DNA from: Branchiostoma floridae
Taxonomy: Eukaryota; Chordata; Leptocardii; Amphioxiformes; Branchiostomatidae
Direction: 5' to 3'
Assembly (NCBI RefSeq): GCF_000003815.2
Contig: NC_049979.1
Coordinates: 4,421,293-4,485,292, forward strand
DNA: 64,000 bases
A program made the translations under genes and the position numbers. The notes under the pieces were generated by a model. The model was not told where the DNA came from. It saw only the letters and a program-made list of their open reading frames with translations, and did not search any database. Shown piece by piece: positions 30,101 through 35,515 of the stretch; the stretch's first letter is position 1, and every line of letters begins with the position of its first letter.

Positions 30101-32428
30101 CCATATGTAAATACAAGCAATCATAAAGATCCGCCCTACTTGATCCTGGAAGGCTTTCTAATCACACGCATGTCTCTGTCCAGTACACTGTCGACACCAA
30201 CATCCTCTGCCAAGAAGAAGTCTCCGCGTGGCGGTGACACAGGGCTGGAGGAGTGTAAGGAGCTGTTTGGCCTGTTGGATTCCCGAGACTGGCAGCAGAG
30301 GAACCAGGGGATCCAACAACTCATGGAGATGTGCGGATCGGGCCATCCTGCTGTCTTCAACAACCTGGTCAAGGTATGGCACTGGTAGAAAACGTGTACT
30401 TTGTAGCTAACCCTGTTTATGCCAAAATCAGCTACTCCAGCAACTGGATATGATTTTGGAAACTGACGAAAACTAGTGGATGCTAGTTGAAACGTTTAAC
30501 CGTTTCCAAAATCATACCCAGTTGCTTCAGTATCTGCTTTTTGGCATATCTTATTACCTGGATGTCTAACCTTCAGCAACATAACTCTGTTTATGATTGT
30601 TTGGAATTGATATCATACTATAACGGTCATACAGGAGGGGGACTTATATTTCATTTATTGCTTCAGCATTGCATCTTTACTTCAACAACAACAACAAGTA
30701 GCATTACAAGCTGCAGGTGGCTCTCAGGAGCCCAAAACTGGACCCAAGATTAATTTTTTCTCCCATCTGTCCCCCACAGGTGTCTGACAGGTTTGCTCCC
30801 AGATTAACGGACAGCAACACCAAGGTCAACCTGTTTGCCCTCCAAGCCCTGCTGTCCATCATCAAGCTGGTGGGACCGTACGCTGACGTGACGGTCGTCA
30901 ACTCCCTGGTGCCTCAGCTCGTCGCCAACCTGGCCTCCAAGAACCAGCAGATCTACAGCACAGCTAAGGATGTTCTCGATGCTGTGGTGCGGAACGTAGG
31001 TGGGTATGCCAGGGTCTGCGTCTGCTGGAGGCTGCAAAATATGTACACAGAGGCTGCCTTTTGAAGTTTTTGACTGTCGTTCAACTCAACAAATTGCTCA
31101 CCTCGAATTTGTCGTGTTGATTGACAGTTAAAAAAACTATGGATTATACCAAGTTGAACACAAATGAGCTTTTGTGCTAATATAAGAGGCTGCCATTGTT
31201 ATCCTATTATTTTGTATAATCTATATCATATTGTGTCTTTCAGTCTGTACTACAATATCTTTCTTTGGTAACTCTACTATGGCTATACATTATATATGAT
31301 TGTGGTATGTTGAAACATTGTTCTTAAAAGTGTCCTGACTGGATGGATCTTTCTTCATTCACCATTCACACTAGGAATTGTCTCGCACTCACATTCACTC
31401 ACTATCTGGTTTAGCGTCCGTTGTTCCCTGTCTTGCAGAGGTTGGACGTTTCGTCAAGTTGATTGCAACCCTCCATCTGTCTCTGCAGTTACATTTTCTC
31501 AGAATGATTCATCAGTATCATGTACAAACATTTTTCTCTCTCCCATCTCTTACAGACAATGGCCTGTTACTCCAGCCTTTTGCCAACTCTGCTCAGTACG
31601 GAAATGCTCGAGTCAAACCGGACATGATCGACAAGTTATCAGGTAAGGACAATCTCTTTTCTTATCGGGTATCGACTCCTATGAATGTTTTTAAAATTGT
31701 TGATACATCGCATGTATAATTGTGCTTATTATGCAGATACCTTCATCCATTCCACCATAACAGACGAATTGTTCAGAAAATACACAAAATTTAGGAGTAA
31801 CAAATAAAGCGCCTTAGGGAGAGTTTACAAAGTCCCAGCCCATCACGTGACACACAACCAGCCACACACCCCCACACACCCCTGATAATAGACTGAGTGC
31901 AACACGTACTTTGTGTTAATTGGTCTCTATCCTTCCTTGGTCCTTACTCAGGGAAGTAAACACATGGACACACACATACTTAGAACAGCATGTGTATTCA
32001 CTATGAGCCTCTACATCTAGACTGACTCCCCGTGCCCCAGAGGGCTCAGTCCCCATGCGTGGACTGTTCCATTAGCAGGGGACTTAAACTATTCTAAGTA
32101 ATCTAACACTTTATTAATGCACCTGTTTTTAACAGCAGCACATTTGTCATGTCCTCCCCTCCCCACAGACCTCGTCCTGGAGGTGTACGTGCGGAAACAG
32201 CAGTCTGTCATCCGACACGTCCTTCCCGTCCTGTGGCATCTCCTGGGAAACACAACCAGCAGCGGAGCTCTTCCCGGGGGCACCGGAAACATCCGCGACG
32301 CCACCAACCGCCTCGCCAACTCTCTGCACCTCCAGATGGGGGACGCCTTGTTAGAATACGGAGGTAGCCTCACGCAGAGAAACCTTCAGACGCTTAAGGA
32401 CATGCTGGCCAACCCTGTACAGCAATGA
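6101..32428 (+). CDS. TOGARAM1: TOG array regulator of axonemal microtubules 1, 3' part (25 exons)
   Basis: TOGARAM1 (Crescerin/FAM179B family) binds tubulin through TOG domains and controls ciliary microtubules. Exons: 6101-6358, 6867-6935, 8025-8230, 8629-8867, 9312-9518, 9825-9961, 10538-10639, 11278-11328, 12333-12514, 13133-13561, 14289-14414, 21418-21489, 21840-21908, 22822-22981, 23421-23529, 24462-24617, 25456-25648, 25926-26074, 26383-26541, 27388-27514, 29149-29255, 30184-30373, 30780-30999, 31556-31642, 32169-32428 (stop TGA). Every junction has AG/GT signals and consistent phase, giving about 1,353 residues. Exons 1-10 encode a Ser/Pro/Lys-rich linker, 11-14 a charged helix, 16-20 TOG3 and 22-25 TOG4. 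Conserved strings such as VKNLRS, CLGDMFTYLKK, GLGEMPTDTPSA and VLWHLLGN identify the family. The 5' half with TOG1/TOG2 is outside the window. The end of exon 10 is uncertain: 13510 (before GTAAGA) is an alternative. Confidence 0.93.
7059..7236. mobile_element. MITE family A, copy 1, interrupted by the gap
   Basis: Left arm TACGCCAAAAATAG..ACTC at 7059 is complementary to the right arm ending at 7236 (CTATTTTTGGCGTA). Both arms contain a version of CAACTGG-ATAT. A related element sits at 30418-30548 and is followed by the same flank, CTTATTACCTGGATGTCTAA. It has no coding capacity. Confidence 0.65.
7094..7193. other. Assembly gap (100 N)
   Basis: Exactly 100 undetermined bases, probably a placeholder of unknown true length. 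It falls inside a miniature inverted-repeat element (7059-7236) in TOGARAM1 intron 2, where a hairpin would hinder assembly. Confidence 0.95.
7296..7578. repeat. Tandem duplication of about 140 bp
   Basis: Two adjacent units share GAACAAATTTTTACTA, ATCCTCTAGTTCA and GATGAGTCAGACTAG with a period near 140 bases and roughly 90 percent identity by eye. The duplication lies in TOGARAM1 intron 2 and has no coding potential. Confidence 0.75.
9001..9271. mobile_element. hAT-like MITE (CAGGGCT ends)
   Basis: CAGGGCTGGAAATAC at 9001 is matched by GTATTTCAAGCCCTG ending at 9271. Repeated CTGCACC-type segments lie inside. CAGGG termini with T/A-rich continuation are typical of hAT elements, but I could not find a matching 8-bp target duplication. 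It sits in TOGARAM1 intron 4. A related element is at 60160-60490. Confidence 0.6.
9548..9800 (+). repeat. Non-LTR 3' end with internal tandem repeat
   Basis: About three units of roughly 56 bases (CTGTATCTATATAG .. GGTATAACAGCCCTT .. ACACACCAGCTT) are followed by a segment ending in CGCAAATAAATAAAGG. The (AATA)n terminus suggests the 3' tail of a non-LTR retrotransposon. The fragment lies in TOGARAM1 intron 5, only about 25 bases before exon 6. Confidence 0.5.
10043..10173 (+). mobile_element. 3'-end relic of a non-LTR retrotransposon
   Basis: The segment with AGGCTTCTCCCCTCCGCC reads into GGGCAAAATAAATAAATAAA, an (AAAT)n-type tail characteristic of CR1/L2-like non-LTR elements. No open frame remains, so this is a short 5'-truncated fragment in TOGARAM1 intron 6. 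Confidence 0.5.
10301..10465. mobile_element. Mutator-like MITE with 9-bp target duplication
   Basis: Terminal inverted repeats TAATCTCCAAGCAGATCCTA at 10301 and the complement ending in GGAGATTA at 10465 extend over about 40 bases. The direct repeat CTCAAACTT flanks the element perfectly at 10292-10300 and 10466-10474. A 9-bp duplication points to the Mutator (MULE) superfamily. There is no coding capacity. Host location: TOGARAM1 intron 6. Confidence 0.85.
10725..10978. mobile_element. Mutator-like MITE with 9-bp target duplication
   Basis: Terminal inverted repeats beginning AGCACGTCACCGGAACGTAC at 10725 are matched by the complement ending at 10978 (arms about 34 bases, GC-rich). The flanking direct repeat GATCCATGT is perfect at 10716-10724 and 10979-10987. 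The 254-base element has no ORF of its own. Host location: TOGARAM1 intron 7. Confidence 0.87.
11981..12288. mobile_element. hAT-like MITE with 8-bp target duplication
   Basis: Termini CAGTGTTCTAGCCA (11981) and TGGCTAGAACCCTG (ending 12288) are inverted repeats with one mismatch. The flanking direct repeat CTTGTCTC is perfect at 11973-11980 and 12289-12296. CAG..CTG ends with an 8-bp duplication are diagnostic of hAT transposons. It lies in TOGARAM1 intron 8, about 45 bases upstream of exon 9. Confidence 0.87.
12693..12858. mobile_element. MITE with GTACGTGGGGAAGGACAAC arms
   Basis: The left arm GTACGTGGGGAAGGACAAC at 12697 pairs with GTTGTCCTTCCCCATGTAC ending at 12848. The match continues inwards through AAGCCAACC, and a further imperfect internal match surrounds AGAAAAGA/TCTTTTC. 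Imperfect direct repeats of about 20 bases (ACTAATG..GGAGGTTG) lie outside both arms. TOGARAM1 intron 9. Confidence 0.65.
14650..14826 (+). mobile_element. tRNA-derived SINE, copy 1
   Basis: An A-box-like TGGCGTAATAGG near 14662 and a B-box GGTTCGAAACC at 14706-14716 mark an internal pol III promoter. The tRNA-like head is followed by a body (CTTACACGACTTTCCTCAC, then GAGTACCTAGCTTCGGCTAG) shared with the copy at 29367. It is not a functional tRNA: the cloverleaf is not complete. TOGARAM1 intron 11. Confidence 0.78.
15967..17271 (+). CDS. Retrotransposon ORF1: CCHC zinc-knuckle nucleic-acid-binding protein
   Basis: The product has 434 residues. Its N-terminal half is a globular region of the kind preceding the knuckles in Tx1-like ORF1 proteins. 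Three consecutive C-x2-C-x4-H-x4-C knuckles follow at about residues 161-206 (CLKCYQEGHEAAQC, CNKCQLIGHTSAEC, CNQCGKEGHTACRC). The C-terminal half is acidic and then Lys-rich and looks disordered. Such proteins coat element RNA in a ribonucleoprotein and act as nucleic-acid chaperones. The stop TAA (17269-17271) shares its last A with the ATG of ORF2, which suggests coupled translation. Clade assignment is by resemblance only. Confidence 0.87.
   Translation: MRRDNSICVTYTAQKDKLSEQETWALLDSVGIPTSSLQTVQALNATSFDLTFRTLHDRKLYGGKLSALQYLDVRVYGSAETVVTATRIPDEFDDNHVRYWLSRYGQVLASRMTTYRDRPTVRNGNRQYKVILKPGANIPSSWRLADGRLAFFRYVGQQRTCLKCYQEGHEAAQCTVIFCNKCQLIGHTSAECSNQVVCNQCGKEGHTACRCPTSYANKLLPDNKWTSGPAAEATVASAKTPGQSEQSQVNETVSSGKSQSEQTNETDSSDSGSEESGEDDSAEEFASSDELTEKERELERELLLEATQPSPSSAERIEPNGEQETTHPRNKKRKKRKGKAKNGRKQNNEVEEPQTPVKNVVAKKKAPHTGDPSSDAMEVDQQTSKRPAPSDEEVSPKRKSEPSTVTKGPHSPGYDLPLSGELAIDEFTSSGESL
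17271..20777 (+). CDS. Retrotransposon ORF2: APE endonuclease and reverse transcriptase
   Basis: The product has 1,168 residues and carries out target-primed reverse transcription. The N-terminal APE-type endonuclease shows TLNVCG, CLQESHI, VYAPND, GDFNC (about residue 155), RLDRLY and NHDC in the usual order. The reverse transcriptase follows with NRRPISLLNTDYKI, IVSLDQAKAFDRVN (about 606), GVRQGCPLSPLLYA and the catalytic YADD at about residue 708. The C-terminus holds a knuckle of form C-x4-C-x7-H-x4-C (about 1028-1046), close to the L1-type C-x3-C-x7-H-x4-C. No internal stop or frameshift is seen. Translation probably starts by reinitiation after ORF1. Confidence 0.9.
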   Translation: MMPQNMHRLNAFFMLTMVVIATLNVCGMRNPNKRKQVYDFCRQHKFDIVCLQESHITHVDETTKWEKEWGGQALWSLGTPNSRGVGILLSPSLDLKITKKFCDDEGRVVSAVLADGTRSLRVCNVYAPNDAAERSTFFRGLGNFLSNSESTVLCGDFNCIESPSLDKRGGNPSRSSGGSKILKNLCASHNLHDSWRQLNPDGRVYTWRQPDNAVACRLDRLYSSNNLPVSGHFFRPAYFTNHDCVGIDVLPTAKKKSSMWKCNVSILKNKEVQSDFTASYKDWQTLKLGYPSLRSWWDDVKDRTRSLFIKHSCKIAKDKREARYQLNNTLGDLTNQLNAGAVSPDVLRQYKATKDALSELATSEAQGAIVRSRIKQFEEGEKCTSFFLKQAASNGKKKRICAIRDSMGQVVHEDDEIANVFYEFYAELFAEEPVDPVASDQLCDNLENTLTPEEAQALEAPLSTDEMLNSVRSMQNNKCPGSDGLPKEFYTTFWHLIADDLLKVFQEALDAGELSSSQKFGVLTLLPKKGDELDPKNRRPISLLNTDYKILTKVLNNRLQSVIASVLHPDQTCGVPGRSIQCNLRLTRDIVVYANNNNIECAIVSLDQAKAFDRVNISFLQQTLARMGFRPSFRKWVSILYNDISSSVLVNGSLSSPFALTRGVRQGCPLSPLLYAISLEPFAATVRKDSEVHGVKLPGGYEAKMSLYADDNSAFLTSDDSIVRLFDLVGLYNRGSGSMLNLDKCEGLWLGKWRNRPDTPVQIKWTSGSIRLLGGVFGNIDMPLTNWKEGKRKFVETLQGWGARSLSFTGKVTVANSLATAKLWYLASVFTPPDSVMKEINTALFAFFWDKKREMISRNTIYLPPEKGGWGLIDIAKKAKCLYSRPFSDIMSQEDLPWVQLARYWLGIFIRRFDPSTWSNNMPHSPNAPPHYKALQSLVSELVEASPSKKWDPGCTTRSLYDSLLKKEGHIPSVCLNKRSVPWPLTFQSVQHPLLENRLKDTAWLVAHHALKTNALLCSNWGYIRSGTCPRQNCKGHETVEHAMWYCSEVLLTWTWVEGFLRRWVMSDFRINKQMVIYGILPPSWKKCKIDAITYTLAVARKRIWSSRCEALFDKTFSTHVEMVPYIKECLRSRIKLDFVRLNETTFMSLWCSVQWARVDGGKLRLRF
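20856..20933 (+). promoter_or_regulatory. 3'-UTR stem-loop of the retrotransposon
   Basis: GGATGTGTCAAG at 20856-20867 and CTTGACACATCC at 20922-20933 form a perfect 12-bp stem around a loop of about 54 bases, 80 bases after the ORF2 stop. A T-rich tract and the A-rich 3' tail follow. The placement suggests a structure recognised by the element's own reverse transcriptase, which is inference. Confidence 0.7.
21111..21350 (+). repeat. Interspersed repeat (CTTCCCGG-TTTGAG type)
   Basis: AAAAAGTAGGGGCCCTTCCCGG followed by TTTGAGCGGTTC resembles 25148-25300 (GAGTAGGGGACCTTCCCGG, TGTGAGTGGATC). These are probably fragments of one SINE or LINE 3' region in two TOGARAM1 introns. No ORF. Confidence 0.45.
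21931..22108. mobile_element. Tc1/pogo-like MITE with TA ends
   Basis: TACAGTAGAAGCC at 21931 is mirrored by GGCTTCTACTGTA ending at 22108. Flanking TA dinucleotides and CAGT termini fit the pogo/Tigger branch of Tc1/mariner. There is no coding capacity. TOGARAM1 intron 13. Confidence 0.75.
22107..22442. repeat. Minisatellite of about 37 bp split by a MITE
   Basis: Three units containing CAACTAACCCTCCCTGTGGC-type sequence followed by AGCATGTA occur near 22110, 22370 and 22408. The second and third are adjacent with a period near 37 bases. The first is separated from them by the MITE at 22138-22364, so that element inserted into a pre-existing array. Confidence 0.65.
22138..22364. mobile_element. 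MITE family B, copy 1
   Basis: Terminal inverted repeats GTAACACTAGTTCACC (22138) and its complement ending in GTTAC (22364) extend about 50 bases through TTATCCGTTGGGTAACC and TATATC. A second diverged copy is at 23096-23305. Non-coding, in TOGARAM1 intron 13. Confidence 0.8.
23096..23305. mobile_element. MITE family B, copy 2
   Basis: The left end GCTAGTTCACCTTTATCCG and the right end GATAAAGGTGAACTA..GTTAC are inverted repeats, and the interior matches copy 1 at 22138-22364 (for example GGTTTCAAA..GCAATATTTT). TOGARAM1 intron 14. Confidence 0.75.
24626..24822. mobile_element. MITE family C, copy 1 (adjacent to a splice donor)
   Basis: The right end carries CCACCGCGAACATTTCTGCA and TTTACAGTA; the left end TACTGTTAATGTAAATTCAT is its diverged complement. 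The interior contains GGTAGCGGGAAAA and GGTGGTTTAAAGTT. The same family occurs at 48322-48521. The element begins only 8 bases after the end of TOGARAM1 exon 16 (24617), so it abuts the donor site. Confidence 0.75.
24838..25141 (+). repeat. Tandem 156-bp duplication with exon-like structure
   Basis: Two copies with a period of 156 bases (GTTCCTTTGCCATTGTA at 24855 and 25011) each contain TTCTTACAAGCTCTCT and TGTGAGGTTT. In the second copy a segment 25044-25134 has an upstream CAG acceptor and a GTAAGT donor and an open frame reading SAEEKFLQALYELG. It would be preceded by exon 16 in a compatible phase, but the junction creates TGA and the exon end is out of phase with exon 17. I do not recognise the peptide. 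Confidence 0.6.
25148..25370 (+). repeat. Interspersed repeat, second copy of the CTTCCCGG type
   Basis: AAGAGTAGGGGACCTTCCCG and TGTGAGTGGATCAAACC resemble 21111-21350. It fills much of the interval before TOGARAM1 exon 17. No coding capacity. Confidence 0.4.
27244..27366 (+). repeat. Interspersed repeat fragment, copy 2 (3' tail type)
   Basis: This is the reverse complement of 53-169 and ends in AATGAATAAGAATAAA, an A-rich tail like that of a non-LTR element or SINE. It lies directly upstream of the polypyrimidine tract of TOGARAM1 exon 20 (27388). Confidence 0.55.
27897..29052. mobile_element. Pogo/Tigger-like non-autonomous DNA transposon
   Basis: TACAGTGGATTCCA at 27897 is answered by GGATTCCACTGTA ending at 29052, with TA at both outer ends. 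Further inside, TTATTCG-type and GGATAATTGGAT segments are also complementary. The 1.16-kb element holds only short frames (for example 28648-28851, 67 codons) without a transposase signature. It sits in TOGARAM1 intron 20. Confidence 0.75.
29367..29625 (+). mobile_element. tRNA-derived SINE, copy 2
   Basis: A B-box GGTTCAAATCC lies at 29415-29425, with a tRNA-like head upstream (CACGATCGGGAGTGCG, then TCTCAGGCCCGAGAGG). The body CTTTACACGACTTTCCTCAC and GAGTACATAGCTGCGGCTAG matches the copy at 14650. TOGARAM1 intron 21. Confidence 0.78.
29801..29832. repeat. Perfect 12-bp hairpin
   Basis: AGGCAGACGGGT at 29801-29812 and ACCCGTCTGCCT at 29821-29832 are exact complements around an 8-base loop. 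It lies in TOGARAM1 intron 21 downstream of the SINE; no T-run follows, and no function is assigned. Confidence 0.6.
30184..32428 (+). other. TOGARAM1: TOGARAM1 exons 22-25: TOG4 domain and C-terminus
   Basis: Exons 30184-30373, 30780-30999, 31556-31642 and 32169-32428 encode the last TOG domain. It runs from LEECKELFGLLDSRDW through SDRFAPRLTDSNTKVNLFAL, NQQIYSTAKDVLDAV, NGLLLQPFANSAQYGNARVK and VLPVLWHLLGNTTSSG to the stop at 32426-32428. Vertebrate TOGARAM1 ends in the same way (a VLWHLLGN block, a GGNIR block, then a short tail), so the gene is complete at its 3' end. Confidence 0.9.
30418..30548. mobile_element. MITE family A, copy 2
   Basis: The left arm TGCCAAAATCAGCTACTCCA and the right arm TATCTGCTTTTTGGCA are complementary, with ATATGATTTTGGAAA and TTTCCAAAATCAT continuing the stem. 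The right flank CTTATTACCTGGATGTCTAA is shared with the copy at 7059-7236. TOGARAM1 intron 22. Confidence 0.7.
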
Positions 32429-35400
32429 TGGGCCATGCTGTTGTAAAGTTGTGTTCATGGAATATGTATCAATGTTGTAAACTTGTGAAACAGAATTGTC
32501 CACATATCAGTGTACTTGTACAGAGGGTTGTTTCTGACATCACAGAACACTACCTATTAGTACCTAAAGGTTTGTTGTATACACCAAAAAAAGTGTTTGA
32601 TTACACCAAGAAGTTTGATTGTATCAAGATGTAATGTTCCTAAGAAACTTTATTGTGGCATTAGTAAGAATGTATTCACCTTGTGTGACATACATGTACA
32701 GCTTGGCCAGCCTGACTGGGGATGACATATAGGAGGCACTGAAGTGCCTTCAGAGAATTGAATCACAGGAAATGGTAAAAAGAGATAGTCCTTGAGCTGT
32801 TGTATAAGACTAACAGTGAACACACGACTGATGCCTTTCATTAGTCAGAATCAGAATATATATGAATGCCTTTATGCCTGGGCAGGGAAATTTCCCGAAA
32901 GGGATGTACAAATGTATTTCCTTGGTCCTCATATTTTGTAGACTTACATGCTGAAACTTACGGATAGAGATGATGCTGGAAAGCAATACAGAAGCAGATG
33001 TGTTAGATGACACCAGTGTAGGACGTACGCAGTCCTCTCTTTGCTCTGTGTTCATCTTGTAATATGCTTCTTTGTAATATGAGAGCTAGGGAAATGGATT
33101 GTTTTGGCCTCATGGCATGTGAAATGCTGCTGTCAAAGGGACCAATAGGAGGTGGTCTCCATATTGTGAGACCTTTAACCCCTGCCATGGTTGGACGGTT
33201 GAACAGCCCACACAAACTCATGTGAAACGTTGAGGTGTCCTGTGATCCGTATTTCTGGTCAGCCAGCACCCACATAGAAAAGATGTATAGCCAATAGGGG
33301 TATTTTTTGTGGTGAACTGTGGAAAGATATTAAATACCAAAATGTACAAACCAGACATGCACTTCTATATAGAGATATTAAAGGCCCACTATAGTGCATG
33401 TAATGTGTAACTTAGAGTAGCTAGGTAGTTTTCTACTTGTGGCTGTTATTTTTGTATAATTTGTCCATGTACAGTGTACAATTGGGCTGTACAGAGAATA
33501 TATAGTGTGTAACAGAATAAGCCGTCCCCACCTGTATCTTGTATATAGTAGGTTTGTGAGTTATTGGTGTGAGGGGCCCATTGCTGCTTATGTTTCTTTG
33601 CATTTGCTTGTTCACCGATGGGGAAGCTTTTCCAGTGCAAGTTTCAGGTGCAGTTTGTAGTCATTTGGTGTGCTTCATCTACAGCTGTTATGCTGCATTC
33701 ATTGGTGGATGGGGAGTTTGTGTGCTGCACTGTTTATGGTAGGCTTCTCAAGTTGCACTTAATCTTTGAAGCAACTTACAAAAGTCCCAGCTTCAAACTT
33801 TCTGGTTAATTGGGGAAGCAACATATTGACCAGAAAACTTCAATTTGTATCATCTTTCATCAACATTGACAGCTGCCCTTGCACTTTTTTCACATTTGGC
33901 CTGTTACCTTTCCGTAAGAGCCAAACTAATGCTGTTGGCCTAAAATCACAGTAGTTGCCTTGTAAATGATACTTACCAAGTGTTTCTTGTGACCTACCAT
34001 TTCTTGAGGGTTGGTATGAGGTGAGGATGCAGAAAGGGTGAACGTTTGTAGACTTCAGTAGACTAACAGTGAAATACAGCTATTCCAGTTTTATCTTTGG
34101 TGCATCTTTTACAACAGTGAGGGGACCTTCCCTCACTCCTGACGTTAGCATGTTTTTAGATGACCATCTTTTTTTAAAAGGTTTTATCTGCTGCCACTGT
34201 CAGACCCAGTCTGGAGTAACTACAGACAGTGACATATCTTAACCTGAATAACATATCAAATATGACGTTACACAGATGAAGCATTTCCTACTTTCAGGGA
34301 AGGCTTTATTGAAAGAAAATGAACATTTTTTGGAGAGGTTGAGTCTAGTCTGAATCTGGCAGTGGCAGTGGTATCTTAGAATGTTTCTCCCTTAAAGGGA
34401 ATATGGTAGAATAAGTTCTCATGTTTATAGCCGTAGTATAAGTTGTTTGGCTTTGTTATTACAATTACCATTACCTGTACATAGAGTAGTTTATGCCCTG
34501 ATCCAAATGTCATACAACTGTACAGAATCAGCTTGAAATGTTGTGAGACTCTTCTCATAAAGAGTTATATTGATCAAATTTATGTTTACTAGTGATTTAA
34601 GTTTTTGATGAACTTCCGTCCATGATTTCACTGGTGCATGCCATAGTGATGCAGCCATTCCTCGAATTCCAGGAACAGGGAAAAAAGCTTTACAGTATCA
34701 AATACTGTACTGGCCTACCAAAATTTGGTAATACCTCCTTTCCATAGATGGCTATGTCCATCCACACATAACTTCTTTTTTTTTTTCAAATTAGTACTTT
34801 AAGAAAGCTGACTGGCTTTTCAACGTTTTACACAACGTTCCCAGTTCCCACACAACCTGAAAACGTTGCAGAATTTGACTAATCTGTGTGTACAAACTGT
34901 GCCTGTTGCCCCCTGTTCCTGGTGCCTGCAGGCGTGACATGTTGAGCTGTTGTGTCTGTGTGTTGATGAGGTGGCCATTGTGCCTTGCCTTGTTTCGGTG
35001 CACACGGCTGAAGCCATTGTGCCAGTTGCTGTAAGGTATGGCTCCTTTGGTTATTAAAACACTGAGAAGCACACTACGGTCTCTGACTCATGGCTACATA
35101 CAGTATAGCATACCAACAATGTTTCACACATACATTTTATTTACAAGGAAGGTATCAACAAATTTGGTACTAAGGTAGAGTGGTAAGATGCAGTCAGATT
35201 TTTTCTTCACTTTTTATTTACAATCCTTACCAGCACTACAATTGCAAGGAATGTTTCCCCCATGTCTTTTGTGTGGCCACAATCTGTGTACACATGCAAT
35301 ATAACTGACATGCTACGTAATATACTACAAGTAGGTTTGATACAAAAGAAACCCACAAAATGGCCAACCTGGTTGAAACAGCATGACTTTACAGCAATTC

Positions 35401-35515
35401 TAGACAAACTTTTTGCCATCACATTTGGCTCAGATAATACCAGTTTGAAAGTATATACAGTGGTCCCAGAGCAGGAGTCATGAGAGGTTTCTGACTTCAC
35501 AAAATCCTGTTCTAC
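32429..35515. other. Convergent 3' region between TOGARAM1 and TBC1D19
   Basis: The interval between the two stop codons should hold both 3' UTRs. On the minus strand, AATAAA signals for TBC1D19 occur at 35213-35218 and 35136-35141. On the plus strand only weaker variants such as ATTAAA (near 35053) are visible. No other gene is recognised. Confidence 0.55.
35213..35218 (-). promoter_or_regulatory. Candidate poly(A) signal of TBC1D19
   Basis: TTTATT on the plus strand reads AATAAA on the minus strand about 300 bases after the TBC1D19 stop. A second one is at 35136-35141. Assignment is by motif and distance only. Confidence 0.45.
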